A stretch of DNA of 64,000 nt from Dolichospermum sp. FACHB-1091 (GCF_014697585.1 NZ_JACJSB010000015.1:1-64000); one strand, 5' to 3'. Positions 8,316 to 18,033 are shown, counted from the stretch's first letter. Translations and numbers: made by a program. The notes: generated from the sequence alone by a model not told the origin.

Positions 8316-9407
8316 ATGCTAAGAGCCGGAATTGTCGGACTTCCCAACGTCGGAAAATCAACCTTATTTAACGCTGTAGTCGCTAACGCTAAAGCTGAAG
8401 CCGCTAATTTCCCATTTTGCACCATTGAACCCAATGTTGGCATGGTCTCAGTCCCCGATGACCGGTTAAACGTTTTAGCAAAAATTGCTACCTCAGTACA
8501 AATTGTCCCCGCCCGTGTCGAATTTGTGGACATTGCCGGTTTGGTCAAAGGTGCGAGTCAAGGAGAAGGACTCGGTAATCAATTTTTATCCCACATTCGA
8601 GAAGTTGATGCCATAGTTCATGTGGTTCGTTGTTTTGAAAATGATGATATCATTCATGTAGCCGGTTCTGTTGACCCAGCCAGAGATATTGAAATCATTA
8701 ATTTAGAACTTGGTTTATCAGATTTATCCCAAATTGAAAAACGCATTGATAGAACTCGCAAAGCCGCACGCACTAGTAAAGATGCACAATTTGAAGTGAC
8801 AATCTTAGAAAAATTAGCCGCTGCTTTAAATGAAGGTAAATCTGTCCGTCAAGTAAGTTTAAATACCGAAGAATCTGAAATTATTAAAGGGTTAGGATTA
8901 CTTACCAATAAACCAATTATTTACGCTGCTAATGTGTCTGAAGAAGACTTAGCAACGGGTAATGATTTTGTGGAAAAAGTTCGAGAAGTCGCTGCTGGTG
9001 AAAATGCTCAAGTTGTGATAGTATCCGCACAAGTAGAAGCGGAATTAGTCGAATTACCAGAAGCCGATAAAGCTGACTTTCTGGAATCTTTAGGTGTGAA
9101 AGAAGGTGGTTTAAAATCCTTAATTCGTGCAACTTATACCCTTTTAGGTTTGCGGACTTATTTCACCTGTGGACCAAAAGAAACCCGCGCTTGGACAATT
9201 AACGCCGGAATGTCTGCACCCCAAGCAGCAGGAGTCATTCACTCTGATTTTGAACGGGGATTTATTCGAGCAGAAACTGTGGCTTATAATGATTTAGTAA
9301 CTTATGGTTCGATGAATGCAGCCAAAGAAAAAGGATTAGTTAGAAGTGAAGGAAAAGAGTATATTGTCCAAGAAGGTGATGTGATGTTATTCCGATTTAA
9401 TGTGTAG
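8316..9407 (+). CDS. ychF: redox-regulated ATPase YchF (Obg-family)
   Basis: A full-length 363-residue YchF. The P-loop GLPNVGKST is at residues 8-16 and the switch region reads DIAGLVKGASQGEGLGNQFL. The nucleotide-specificity loop is the non-canonical form that gives ATP preference, a coiled-coil insertion follows (IEKRIDRTRKAARTSK), and the C-terminal TGS-like domain ends in FRFNV. YchF binds ribosomes and takes part in translation and stress responses. The gene is apparently monocistronic, and an inverted repeat at 9420-9444 separates it from the convergent DUF488 gene. Confidence 0.97.
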   Translation: MLRAGIVGLPNVGKSTLFNAVVANAKAEAANFPFCTIEPNVGMVSVPDDRLNVLAKIATSVQIVPARVEFVDIAGLVKGASQGEGLGNQFLSHIREVDAIVHVVRCFENDDIIHVAGSVDPARDIEIINLELGLSDLSQIEKRIDRTRKAARTSKDAQFEVTILEKLAAALNEGKSVRQVSLNTEESEIIKGLGLLTNKPIIYAANVSEEDLATGNDFVEKVREVAAGENAQVVIVSAQVEAELVELPEADKADFLESLGVKEGGLKSLIRATYTLLGLRTYFTCGPKETRAWTINAGMSAPQAAGVIHSDFERGFIRAETVAYNDLVTYGSMNAAKEKGLVRSEGKEYIVQEGDVMLFRFNV

Positions 9408-9419
9408 CAAGTGAATCAG

Positions 9420-9444
9420 GTGCGTTAGTCCCAGGATAACGCAC
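9420..9444. terminator. hairpin between convergent ychF and DUF488 genes
   Basis: Arms GTGCGTTA and TAACGCAC flank a nine-base loop. There is no long T run, so it may be a repeat-derived hairpin rather than a strong terminator. The GTGCGTTA core recurs in repeats near 24290, 50473 and 54431. Confidence 0.45.
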
Positions 9445-9451
9445 TTGAAAG

Positions 9452-9874
9452 TTATACTAGATGTTTTACAGGAACTCTTACTAGCTTTTCCAATTCATTA
9501 GCAACTTCTACCCGATGACATTGATGCCAGTCTTTTTCAGCACATAGTAATAAAACCGTACCTTTACTAGTGATTTCTGCGACTTCTGCTAATGATTTAT
9601 TAGCCTCTTTTTGATCTGGTGGAATCCAATTTGCATTTCCAGATGTATTACCCAAATAGATTTTAGAAATGTAGTTAATACCTTTAGATCTACAAAGTTT
9701 TTCAATTTGATTACCGTACCATTTACGACTCCACGCACGAGGAGTAAATCTGACATCAATAACATAAGATACCTCAAATTGATCAAGGTATTCTATGAAG
9801 GTTTGATAGTCTTGACGATTACCATAGCCGAATGTCAGAATGTACTGATTTTTAGGATTTTCGCAATTATACAT
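9452..9874 (-). CDS. DUF488-domain protein
   Basis: A 140-residue protein with the DUF488 pattern: ILTFGYGNR near the start, VIDVRFTPRAW around residue 39-49, and LLLCAEKDWHQCHRVEVANEL near the C-terminus with the conserved Cys and Cys-His pair. Family members are small soluble proteins of unsettled biochemistry, often next to nucleic-acid-related genes. It starts 12 bases downstream of the gene at 9887-10684 and is probably translated from the same message. Confidence 0.85.
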   Translation of the reverse strand: MYNCENPKNQYILTFGYGNRQDYQTFIEYLDQFEVSYVIDVRFTPRAWSRKWYGNQIEKLCRSKGINYISKIYLGNTSGNANWIPPDQKEANKSLAEVAEITSKGTVLLLCAEKDWHQCHRVEVANELEKLVRVPVKHLV

Positions 9875-9886
9875 AATATTGATTTC

Positions 9887-10684
9887 TTAGAAAAGACTCA
9901 GTTGCTCAGAATTAACTTTTGGGGGATAAAATATCCCAATAATCATAAATGTATTTTTATGGTTTTTTAAATTCCCCACAATAAAGTATAAATCCTTTTT
10001 TGTCAAAAATTCATCAACCAACTTTTGTTCAACTTTATCTAGAGCTTCTTTCTCCCTTGATTCTAAACTAGATGCTTGAGACTTATCCCGACAATTTCTA
10101 TATAATTGCATTATCTCCCAGTCATTTATAGAGTATCTATGACGTTTACCATCTTGAGCAAGAAAATCATAACAAAATTGGTAGGGTATTTTTTCTAGTT
10201 CTACTGAAGATTCAAATAAATCAAGTTGGTCTTGAACAGCCTGCTGTCTATCACTCCATTTACGTTCAGTATTCTTATAGAAATACTTGTTAATTGTGCG
10301 AGGTTTAATAATTCCTAATGATTGACTTTGAATTTTAATTTCACTTATAGAATGAGACTGTAATGGAAAAATAAATGACTTCCTCTCAGCCCAATGATCA
10401 TCAGTGCCAATTTTTCTGATAATCTTTAGGGATTGATCATTAATCCGAAAACTTTCTTTTCTATAATCTTTTGAATTTTTCTCTATCTCCGCACTAATGA
10501 TAGACCATCGGGGATAGCGTTGCTCGGTATCTAAATAGCGAAATCGTATAGGATAAATGCGAATCCACTGTACTGGGTTTTCATTATCATCTAACAAGAC
10601 TCCTGCTGTACAAACTGTTTCTTTGTATTTTCTGCTAATTGATGGGTAGGTTTTAGTAACAATTAAAATTTTTCGTCTTTCCAT
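9887..10684 (-). CDS. uncharacterised protein, operon partner of DUF488
   Basis: I use the ATG at 10684 (MERRKILIVTKTYPSISRK); a TTG at 10717 would add eleven residues but is a weaker start. The protein is ~265 residues, soluble and basic. The early part (ILIVTKTYP...YKETVCTAGVLLDD...VQWIRIYPIRFRYLD) is a beta-rich region with a conserved look, followed by a helical C-terminal half ending in a charged tail. It precedes the DUF488 gene by 12 bases, so the two products probably act together. I do not recognise an enzyme motif. Confidence 0.65.
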   Translation of the reverse strand: MERRKILIVTKTYPSISRKYKETVCTAGVLLDDNENPVQWIRIYPIRFRYLDTEQRYPRWSIISAEIEKNSKDYRKESFRINDQSLKIIRKIGTDDHWAERKSFIFPLQSHSISEIKIQSQSLGIIKPRTINKYFYKNTERKWSDRQQAVQDQLDLFESSVELEKIPYQFCYDFLAQDGKRHRYSINDWEIMQLYRNCRDKSQASSLESREKEALDKVEQKLVDEFLTKKDLYFIVGNLKNHKNTFMIIGIFYPPKVNSEQLSLF

Positions 10685-10769
10685 TTCTAGTCCGCTTAAT
10701 TCTTGACAACTTATCAACTGTTTTACAGATTGCAGAGGTGCTTTATATTATTCATAAAGCACCAAGTTT

Positions 10770-11609
10770 TCATTCTACAAAATTAAGACGCGCTTGTTGA
10801 TTTAATTTCAGCTTTTCTGCTAACAATTCCCATTTGTCCCCCTCAATTATATGAATAAATTCGTCCAAATTTTCCCGGTATTGATATAGTGAATTTAATA
10901 ATGCTTGGCGGTTATATTGCGCCATCATGACCCCTAATTCTGGATTTCCACCCCCCACCCTACTCGTATCCCGAAACCCTGAACTAGCAAAATTTTGGGC
11001 TAATTTGGCGATTTCTGGATCTGTTTCATTTAAACAAGCTGCTATCAAGGATGCACTTACTATTACGGGTAAATGGGAAATCCAACTTACAGCCTGATCA
11101 TGTTGTTCTGGTTGACAATGGTAGATAACCGAACCAAGCGATCGCACAATTTCCTCTATAATCCTAACAATATGACTAGCTGTAGTCTCTATGGGTGTTA
11201 ATACATAAGGACGATTGACAAATAAATTCCGCTGTGCTGATTCTATACCTGAATCTGTCTTTCCCGCCATAGGATGACCACCAATAAAATTCTCCCACAA
11301 AGGGGAAATTGCCTTTACTATAGGTGTTTTTACTGAACCAACATCAGTTATAATAGTAGTTTGAGGTAAATAACCAATTAACTCTTTAATTTGGGGAACT
11401 ATTAATCCTATAGGGGTGCAAATAAATACAACTTCGGCTGATGCTAATAAGCTTAAATGCAAAGAAGCTTGATCCACGCTACCGATTTCAACAGCCCTGA
11501 CACAAGTTGATTCACGACGACTCACACCTAAAACATGGTGTCCTTGAGAACGTAAATCGAAACCCAAACAACCACCTATCAATCCTAAACCTAAAATACC
11601 AATTTTCAT
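10770..11609 (-). CDS. tyrA: prephenate/arogenate dehydrogenase
   Basis: TyrA makes the penultimate or last step of tyrosine synthesis by oxidative decarboxylation of arogenate or prephenate; cyanobacterial enzymes usually prefer arogenate with NADP. The N-terminal Rossmann motif is GLGLIG at residues 7-12. Further hallmarks are TDVGSVK, GGHPMAGKTDSGIESA and SHLPVIVSA. At about 279 residues it is a compact TyrA with no ACT or chorismate-mutase domain. The start at 11609 has CAGGTG just upstream; a GTG two codons earlier is less likely. No operon partner is evident. Confidence 0.93.
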   Translation of the reverse strand: MKIGILGLGLIGGCLGFDLRSQGHHVLGVSRRESTCVRAVEIGSVDQASLHLSLLASAEVVFICTPIGLIVPQIKELIGYLPQTTIITDVGSVKTPIVKAISPLWENFIGGHPMAGKTDSGIESAQRNLFVNRPYVLTPIETTASHIVRIIEEIVRSLGSVIYHCQPEQHDQAVSWISHLPVIVSASLIAACLNETDPEIAKLAQNFASSGFRDTSRVGGGNPELGVMMAQYNRQALLNSLYQYRENLDEFIHIIEGDKWELLAEKLKLNQQARLNFVE

Positions 11610-11872
11610 TGTCACCTGTAAATATGTAAATATGTATAATTTAATTTATACTTTCGATACTTGACTCCAATTCCCAAAGTTAACAATATTTAAACAACAT
11701 TCATTAATGATAATGATCATATATCTATTCCATCAGAATATCTTATGCTTAATGTGAATGCGACTGTGGATTATAGCACAGAATTTTCATATATTGGTTA
11801 TTTGGTAGAAAAGAAATAATTTTGAACTTTCACAAAATCTACTAATCTACTCAAATTAGCAGGAGACAAAGA

Positions 11873-12463
11873 ATGCGTGATACATTTAATCGGATGATAG
11901 GTAAAACTAGATATGTTGTCTGTCGTTTATTTTTGCATTTAGGAGGATCTGACGTAGCACCGATATTAGGCGTTTTGAATCGGGCTGCTAGGGAAGCAAT
12001 TGACGCTGATGGTGATATAGAAGTTTTAGGAGAAGAATTGGCGCAACTTTGCCAAACCTTGCTTCAATATGATGAATATTGGTTATCTGCTGCTAATGAA
12101 GGTGATATATTTTGGAACGAAGGGGACGCAGGAGATTACGCCAATGAACTATTCACAGACTCAGCCCAAAGATATGGCGCTAATCTTGATTTTAGTTCTA
12201 CTTCCTCAAACCAGCCCTTATCACTTCCCGCAACCCGTAACGTCATTGTTATGATTATAGTCGCTACAGAGGGAGAAATTCCAGAGTTAGAAACAGACTT
12301 GACTAACATTCCCGCCTTAAAAGAAGCTTTAAAGGCTTTAATTAATTTACACTACAAACATAAACTCCGCGCTATCCAGGTGCATTTTTCACCCGCTCAG
12401 TTAGGAGATGATCTTTCTAGTGATCAGCTATTGGAATATTACCCCGAATTGATCCCATTGTAA
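11873..12463 (+). CDS. DUF1517-domain protein
   Basis: A 196-residue protein whose C-terminal half (VIVMIIVATEGEIPELE through LRAIQVHFSPAQ to SSDQLLEYYPELIPL) matches the DUF1517 pattern of plant and cyanobacterial proteins. The usual hydrophobic N-terminal anchor is absent here; residues 1-100 are helical and acidic. A GGAG ribosome binding site precedes the start. The function is not established. Confidence 0.7.
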   Translation: MRDTFNRMIGKTRYVVCRLFLHLGGSDVAPILGVLNRAAREAIDADGDIEVLGEELAQLCQTLLQYDEYWLSAANEGDIFWNEGDAGDYANELFTDSAQRYGANLDFSSTSSNQPLSLPATRNVIVMIIVATEGEIPELETDLTNIPALKEALKALINLHYKHKLRAIQVHFSPAQLGDDLSSDQLLEYYPELIPL

Positions 12464-12593
12464 ATTATTTCAGGACTTAGGGAAAAGATCAGGAAAGTAG
12501 GGATAATTCATCACTCTACAAAAGAATAATTCGTCAGTCGCATCTTACCTAAGTCTTATATTTGTTAACCTGTAATTAGTATCCGCACAAAAC

Positions 12594-13472
12594 ATGAATA
12601 CCGTGATTATGACTATGCTGCGTAAATTTACAGTTGTTTGTTTAGCCCTAACTTTATGCTTAACAACTGTAGCCTGTGGAGGAGAAAACCAAACTAATTC
12701 CGCAAAACCGGATATTAGCCAAACTGCTACCCCCACCAAGTTAAATGATGGACAGTATCAAGTACAACAAGGCACATACAACGATGCTAATGGTGAGTAT
12801 ACTCTGTTTTTACTCAACAACAACCCCCCAAGCTTTGCTACAGAAAAGCTACAAATGGCCAGACTAACTGACGAAGAAATCAAAGCTGGTAAGAAAACTT
12901 ACTTAAAAGTAGAAAATGGTCAGCCAGCTTTATACCTGACAGAAGACTTTAAACTTGAGTACGTCCATAATGTCACAGAGACAAAAACCAATCCCCAAAC
13001 CGGACAAAAGGAAACCGTCATTGTTCGTCAAGAATCTAACTTTTGGACACCTTTTGCTGCGTCTTTAGCTGGTAACGTCGCTGGTCAAGCTATTGGTAGT
13101 ATGTTGTTTAGACCTCAATACTATGTTCCCCCCGTTTATCAGCCCGGTGGGGTCATGACCGGTTATGGTGGTTATGGTTCTAGTTATGATTCAGCAGTTG
13201 CTAATTATCGTTCTCGCTACAATGAACCACCCGCAGCAGTAAGAAATCGTACTACTTTCCGCACCACAGGAAACATCAGAAACTCCTCTTCAGGACGCGC
13301 TACAACCAATAATAACCCAACCGGAAGAGCCTCCGGTTCCGGTTTTGGTGGTAGTAACCTCAGACCTTCTGGTAATTCTAGCTCTACCCAACGCAATTCT
13401 GGTAGTAGTTTTGGTAGTGGAGGTCGTTCTTCTAGTCGTCGTTCTTCCGGTTTTGGTAGCAGAAGAAGATAG
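12594..13472 (+). CDS. probable lipoprotein with Ser/Gly/Arg-rich tail
   Basis: A secretion signal is visible: basic N-terminus, hydrophobic core VVCLALTLCLTTVA and the lipobox LTTVAC, so the mature chain would begin at Cys about residue 28. Residues 30-150 form a hydrophilic domain, then a short hydrophobic stretch (FAASLAGNVAGQAIGSMLF). From ~170 onward the sequence is Tyr/Gly then Ser/Gly/Arg/Asn-rich low complexity. An internal ATG at 12615 is an alternative start. A MITE-like repeat follows immediately. The function is unknown; envelope localisation is inferred. Confidence 0.7.
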   Translation: MNTVIMTMLRKFTVVCLALTLCLTTVACGGENQTNSAKPDISQTATPTKLNDGQYQVQQGTYNDANGEYTLFLLNNNPPSFATEKLQMARLTDEEIKAGKKTYLKVENGQPALYLTEDFKLEYVHNVTETKTNPQTGQKETVIVRQESNFWTPFAASLAGNVAGQAIGSMLFRPQYYVPPVYQPGGVMTGYGGYGSSYDSAVANYRSRYNEPPAAVRNRTTFRTTGNIRNSSSGRATTNNNPTGRASGSGFGGSNLRPSGNSSSTQRNSGSSFGSGGRSSSRRSSGFGSRRR

Positions 13473-13481
13473 GAAATTAAA

Positions 13482-13592
13482 GTAGGTTGGGTTGAGGAAC
13501 GAAACCCAACATGATCAATAGTTGACGACAGCCCAATATCAATCTTTTACTAACCTAAAAGTTGGGTGACGCTGTTGCTCAACCCAACCTAC
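13482..13592. repeat. 111-bp MITE-like element with 15-bp terminal inverted repeats
   Basis: The ends GTAGGTTGGGTTGAG (13482-13496) and CTCAACCCAACCTAC (13578-13592) are perfect inverted repeats; the interior is non-coding. A partial relative (CAACCCAACCTACC) sits at 16479-16492. The size, the lack of an ORF and the terminal repeats fit a non-autonomous transposable element. Confidence 0.75.
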
Positions 13593-13664
13593 AATATTTG
13601 TGATAAATTTTTGTATAGATGTTGCATGAAACGTCTCTACTTTCAATTTTATTCATAAATAATA

Positions 13665-15185
13665 ATGAAAATTATTAAATTCAAACCAGGATTTAAATGG
13701 TTAATGATCTCAGCAAGTTTAACAGTTGTTACCTTTGCTGGTTGGTTAATTTTTGGGTTACTTATGAACACCAAAACTCAAAGTATTCCCGTTCGCATGG
13801 TGACAGTTACTCAAGATAAGGTAGAAGACAAAATTACTGGGGAAAGTGGGATTTTAAAATTAGATAATCAAAGAAGTATTAAATCTCCAATAACCGGAAC
13901 AGTTGAAAAAGTCTTAGTTAAAATTGGAGACAAAGTTAAAAAAGGTCAAACTTTAATTCGGATACGAGATACAGAAACACAAATTAAATTACAAGAATTT
14001 GCATCAGATCTACAAGACAAAAATTTACAAATTATTGATAAAAAATCATCTTTAGAAAGAGCAAAGAAGAAGTTATTAGAAACTCAGCAAGAATATAAAA
14101 ATCTAGAAAATACATATCAATCTGATATTGACAAGAAAAAACAAGAGAAATTATGGGAAGTTGCAAAGCGCAAGTTAGAAGTTACTAAAAAACAGCAGGG
14201 TTTAACTACTAAAGAAAATGATTTAAAGGAAGCAAAAGTTAAATTGGAAGAAAATAAACAACTTTTGGCTAAAGGTTTCATTTCCGAAACTGAATTAAAA
14301 GAACAAGAAAAGAAAGTTACTCAATCTGAAATCGAATTAACCAATGCTAAAGATGAATTATATTTAAGTAATTTAGATTTGGATAAACAAAACTTAGATT
14401 TGCAAAATTTTATCCAGGATGTCAAAAATAACAAATCTGAACCACAGCAAAAATTGAAAGAAACTCAATCTAAAATTGAACAAGCACAGCAAGAAGTCAA
14501 CCAAACTAAATTAGCATTAAATCAAGTTATTAGAGAATTAGATAAACTGAAAATACAACGTCAGAAAATTGCTGAAGAATTACGAAAAACAGTAATTACC
14601 TCTCCTATAAATGGTGTTATTCTCAATTCACAAGTTAAAGTAGGTGATATTATCGAAGCCAAAGGAGATATTTTACTTATTGGTGATCCTAATCAACAAA
14701 TTGTTGAATTAAAGTTATCTCCTTTAGACGCAACTAAGGTTAAAATCAGACAACAAGCTGAAATTAGTATTGTTGGTTTTGAGTCACAAAAATTAACTGG
14801 TAAAGTTCAACAAATAGCTTTATTAGCTGGAGATAATCAAAATAATAATCAAGGTACAGATAATGTCAAAATCACAACTATTGTTCGTTTAGATCAAGTT
14901 AATACAAATATTGTTCCAGGAACTCCGGTTACAGTCGCTTTAATTATTTCTCAACGTGATCATGTGACAGTTGTTCCCAGTGAAGTTATTCAACAAAATG
15001 AATCAGAAAATTTTGTTTGGATCAAAGATCAAAAAAGTAAGGCTTTTAAAAGAATTGTTAAAACTGGTTTACAAGGATTAGATAATATTGAAGTTAAATC
15101 AGGTTTAAAACCAGGAGATGAAGTATTAATTCCCTCCCTAGAAACTCCCTTAAACGAGGGAGATAATGTTTTTGTAAAAATGTAG
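13665..15185 (+). CDS. HlyD/MacA-type membrane fusion protein
   Basis: This 506-residue periplasmic adaptor has an N-terminal transmembrane anchor at about residues 13-33, a lipoyl/barrel-sandwich half-motif (SPITGTVEKVLVKIGDKVKKGQTLIRI), a very long coiled-coil hairpin (roughly 100-310, charged Lys/Glu/Gln), the second lipoyl half (TSPINGVILNSQVKVGDIIEAKG) and a beta-barrel/membrane-proximal C-terminus. It heads a tripartite efflux-like operon with a MacB/FtsX-type permease and a TolC-like protein. The usual ATPase gene is not adjacent. Confidence 0.88.
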   Translation: MKIIKFKPGFKWLMISASLTVVTFAGWLIFGLLMNTKTQSIPVRMVTVTQDKVEDKITGESGILKLDNQRSIKSPITGTVEKVLVKIGDKVKKGQTLIRIRDTETQIKLQEFASDLQDKNLQIIDKKSSLERAKKKLLETQQEYKNLENTYQSDIDKKKQEKLWEVAKRKLEVTKKQQGLTTKENDLKEAKVKLEENKQLLAKGFISETELKEQEKKVTQSEIELTNAKDELYLSNLDLDKQNLDLQNFIQDVKNNKSEPQQKLKETQSKIEQAQQEVNQTKLALNQVIRELDKLKIQRQKIAEELRKTVITSPINGVILNSQVKVGDIIEAKGDILLIGDPNQQIVELKLSPLDATKVKIRQQAEISIVGFESQKLTGKVQQIALLAGDNQNNNQGTDNVKITTIVRLDQVNTNIVPGTPVTVALIISQRDHVTVVPSEVIQQNESENFVWIKDQKSKAFKRIVKTGLQGLDNIEVKSGLKPGDEVLIPSLETPLNEGDNVFVKM

Positions 15186-15258
15186 TTATGTGATCATAAT
15201 GATTAAAAATAACTAAATAAACTAATTTTTTTGAAAATATTTGAAAATATTTACTCTC

Positions 15259-16440
15259 ATGAACATCAATGATTTATTATCTTTAACATTTAACTCTTTA
15301 CGCAGTAATCCCTCGCGCTCATTTCTGAGCAGTTTGGGTGTATTTATGGGTGTATTTGCTGTCAGTGGAACATTACAAGTTAGCGATATCGGGAAAATAT
15401 ATTTAAAAACACAATTACAAAACATGGAATCTCCTCAAATTTATATTCAGTCTCCTTATAATTCATTAACATCTCAACCAAAAAAATATCAAAATGAAGA
15501 TTTAGTTTGGTTAAAAACAAAGTTATCTGGTTGGAAATATATTGCTCCTTTACAAAATGGTGGTAGTGATACTATTTTACTGGGAAATCAAAAAATCGAT
15601 GTGGAAAGTCAAGCAGTAACACCAGATTTTTTAGCGATTTCAGGAAGAAAATTAATTGCTGGTAAGTTTTTTACTATTAATGATTTACAGCAAAATCGCT
15701 CAGTTGTTATCATTGATCAATTACTCGCGCAAAAACTATTTAAAGGTAAAAATCCTTTGAAAAAAATGATTTATTTCCAAAATAAGTCTTATTATATTCA
15801 AGGTGTTATTCAAAGTAAAACAAGTAATTCCTGGAGCGATAATCAAGGATTGATATTAATTCCTTTATCGGTTTATCAATCTCTAAAATCTAGTCCCTTT
15901 TTTGAGAAAATCACCATTACTCCCCAGAATCCAGAAAATATAGAACAACTCCAAAATCAAGCAATTAGCATTTTAAGAAGAAGATTTTCTAATATAGATA
16001 TTCTTGCTTCTAGTAATGTTGATCAAATAAAAAGTTTAGAAAAATTATTAAATAATGTAACTATTATTTTATTACTTATCGGAAGTATCTCTTTATTTGT
16101 TGGAGGTGTAGGAATTGCTAATATTACTATAGCATCAGTTTTAGAACGGACTTCAGAAATTGGTTTAAGACGCGCTGTTGGTGCTACTCAAAAGGATATT
16201 TTAATTCAGTTTTTGCTAGAAGCAACTTTTATTAGTATAACAGGAGGAATAATCGCAATAGCTACTGTACAAGGAATTACTATGATAACTCTAATTTTAT
16301 TTAATTTACCATATCAATTCAGTTATCAAACTCCCTTAGTTTCTCTCGGTTCTGCGATTATGGTAGGTATTATTTCTAGCTTCTTACCTGCTTTGAGAGC
16401 TAGTAAATTAGATCCTGTTGAGGCTTTACGTTCTCAATAA
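15259..16440 (+). CDS. MacB/FtsX-type ABC transporter permease
   Basis: The typical MacB permease layout is present: TM1 near residues 25-45 (SFLSSLGVFMGVFAVSG), a large extracytoplasmic MacB-PCD domain, and three C-terminal helices beginning at LLLIGSISLFVGGVGIANITIASVLERTSEIGLRRAVGAT, ending PALRASKLDPVEALRSQ. This form lacks the ABC ATPase domain that is fused in E. coli MacB, so it needs a separate ATPase. I use the ATG at 15259; a TTG six codons upstream is less likely. It lies 73 bases after the adaptor gene and 80 before the TolC-like gene. Confidence 0.88.
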   Translation: MNINDLLSLTFNSLRSNPSRSFLSSLGVFMGVFAVSGTLQVSDIGKIYLKTQLQNMESPQIYIQSPYNSLTSQPKKYQNEDLVWLKTKLSGWKYIAPLQNGGSDTILLGNQKIDVESQAVTPDFLAISGRKLIAGKFFTINDLQQNRSVVIIDQLLAQKLFKGKNPLKKMIYFQNKSYYIQGVIQSKTSNSWSDNQGLILIPLSVYQSLKSSPFFEKITITPQNPENIEQLQNQAISILRRRFSNIDILASSNVDQIKSLEKLLNNVTIILLLIGSISLFVGGVGIANITIASVLERTSEIGLRRAVGATQKDILIQFLLEATFISITGGIIAIATVQGITMITLILFNLPYQFSYQTPLVSLGSAIMVGIISSFLPALRASKLDPVEALRSQ

Positions 16441-16520
16441 GTAAGGTTATAATAATGTTAATATTGAGTTTTTTTCTGTCAACCCAACCTACCTAATCTA
16501 CCTAATTTTTTATTTTTACT

Positions 16521-18026
16521 ATGAATCGTTTTTTATTACCAATATCATCTTTATCTCTACTATTAATTTTTCTATTTCCCGGTTTAGGAAAATCTCAAAC
16601 TATCCCCAATCAAACAAATTTACAAAAATCTAATTTTGATAGACAATTAATATTAAATAACTCTAGTCATGAGTTATTTTTAAGATTAGATGATGCTGTT
16701 TATTTAGCTTTACAAAATAATCGAGATTTAAAAATAGCTGATCTTCAACGTATTTTAGATCAAAAACAATTAGCTGAAACTGAATCTCAATTCAGTCCTA
16801 CTTTTAACCCACAACTATCGTTGAATTTTAATAATAATCAAGCTGGTAATAATACCAATAATGATATAACTACGGCTTTAGGTGCTAATTTTAATTTAAA
16901 AATTCCTACCGGTGGTAATTTAAGTTTAACATGGCAAGGACAAAATCTTTTATCTCGTACTAGCTCGTTAGATACTTCTTCAGATACAAATACTCTAAGT
17001 CAAAGTGTCAACCTTAATTTTAGTCAACCTTTATTAAAGGATTTTGGTAGAGAATTAAATACTCTGAGTATTAAAAGAGCAAGCTTGACAGAAAATGCAA
17101 ATATTTTAAATCTGAAAAATACTATTTCTCAAACAATCACAAATACTATATTGAGCTATAGAAATCTATTGTTAGCTCAGGAAAGATTGAAAATTGAACA
17201 ATTGTCTTTTACTAATGCTAAAAAAGATTTAGAAAGATTACAAGCATTATTTGAATTTGGGAGAATTCCTAAAAATGATCTGGTTGAGCGTCAAGCTGAT
17301 ATTGCTCAACAAGAAGTAAATTTACTGAATACACAATCAAGTTTAGAACAAGCAATTTCTGAATTAACTAAAACTATAGATTTACCCATAACAAAAAAAC
17401 TAATTGCTATTGAAACTCCTGAACCTCCAAAAAGTTTAAATCTACCAGCTTTTACAGAAATGCTAGAATTAGCTAAAGCTAATAATACTGGTTATCTTGC
17501 TGCTGTTAATGCTGTGGAAAATGCTAAATTTGGGATCACAGAAGCTAAAAACCAACAACAATTAGATTTAAAATTAAATGTGAGTTATGGTTTTAATAGT
17601 GCTTCTAATACTCAAGATACAAATAATTTAAGTTCTTCTTTAATATTAAATCGTGAATTTGGTAATCTCAGTCAAAATAATATTTTAGTTAAAAGTGAGA
17701 TTAGCTTACAAAACGCTAATTATACTTTAGCAAAAACTCAGGATAATTTGAATGAGGAATTGAAAAATAAAATCCGTAATGTTAAAGATACTTTTAAACA
17801 AGTTGAATTAGCGCAACAAGCACGAAAATTAGCAGAAGCGAAGATTATTAATGCTAAAGAAAGAATGAGGTTAAGCAGTAATATTTCAATGACTGATATT
17901 ATTAATTTTGAAAAAAGTTTAGTTGATGCTCAAAATCAAGAACTTAATGCTATTATTAACCATTTGAATAGCATTACTCAACTAGAACAGTTTTTAGGAA
18001 TTACTTTGGGTAAATGGGTCAAATAA
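16521..18026 (+). CDS. TolC-family outer membrane efflux protein
   Basis: A 501-residue protein with a signal peptide (LLPISSLSLLLIFLFPGLGKS) and two homologous halves of the outer-membrane-factor fold. LDDAVYLALQNNRDLKIADLQ opens the first half and LELAKANNTGYLAAVNAVENA the second, each followed by long coiled-coil helices. It would supply the outer membrane exit duct for the adaptor and permease encoded just upstream. Confidence 0.9.
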   Translation: MNRFLLPISSLSLLLIFLFPGLGKSQTIPNQTNLQKSNFDRQLILNNSSHELFLRLDDAVYLALQNNRDLKIADLQRILDQKQLAETESQFSPTFNPQLSLNFNNNQAGNNTNNDITTALGANFNLKIPTGGNLSLTWQGQNLLSRTSSLDTSSDTNTLSQSVNLNFSQPLLKDFGRELNTLSIKRASLTENANILNLKNTISQTITNTILSYRNLLLAQERLKIEQLSFTNAKKDLERLQALFEFGRIPKNDLVERQADIAQQEVNLLNTQSSLEQAISELTKTIDLPITKKLIAIETPEPPKSLNLPAFTEMLELAKANNTGYLAAVNAVENAKFGITEAKNQQQLDLKLNVSYGFNSASNTQDTNNLSSSLILNREFGNLSQNNILVKSEISLQNANYTLAKTQDNLNEELKNKIRNVKDTFKQVELAQQARKLAEAKIINAKERMRLSSNISMTDIINFEKSLVDAQNQELNAIINHLNSITQLEQFLGITLGKWVK

Positions 18027-18033
18027 TGATATG

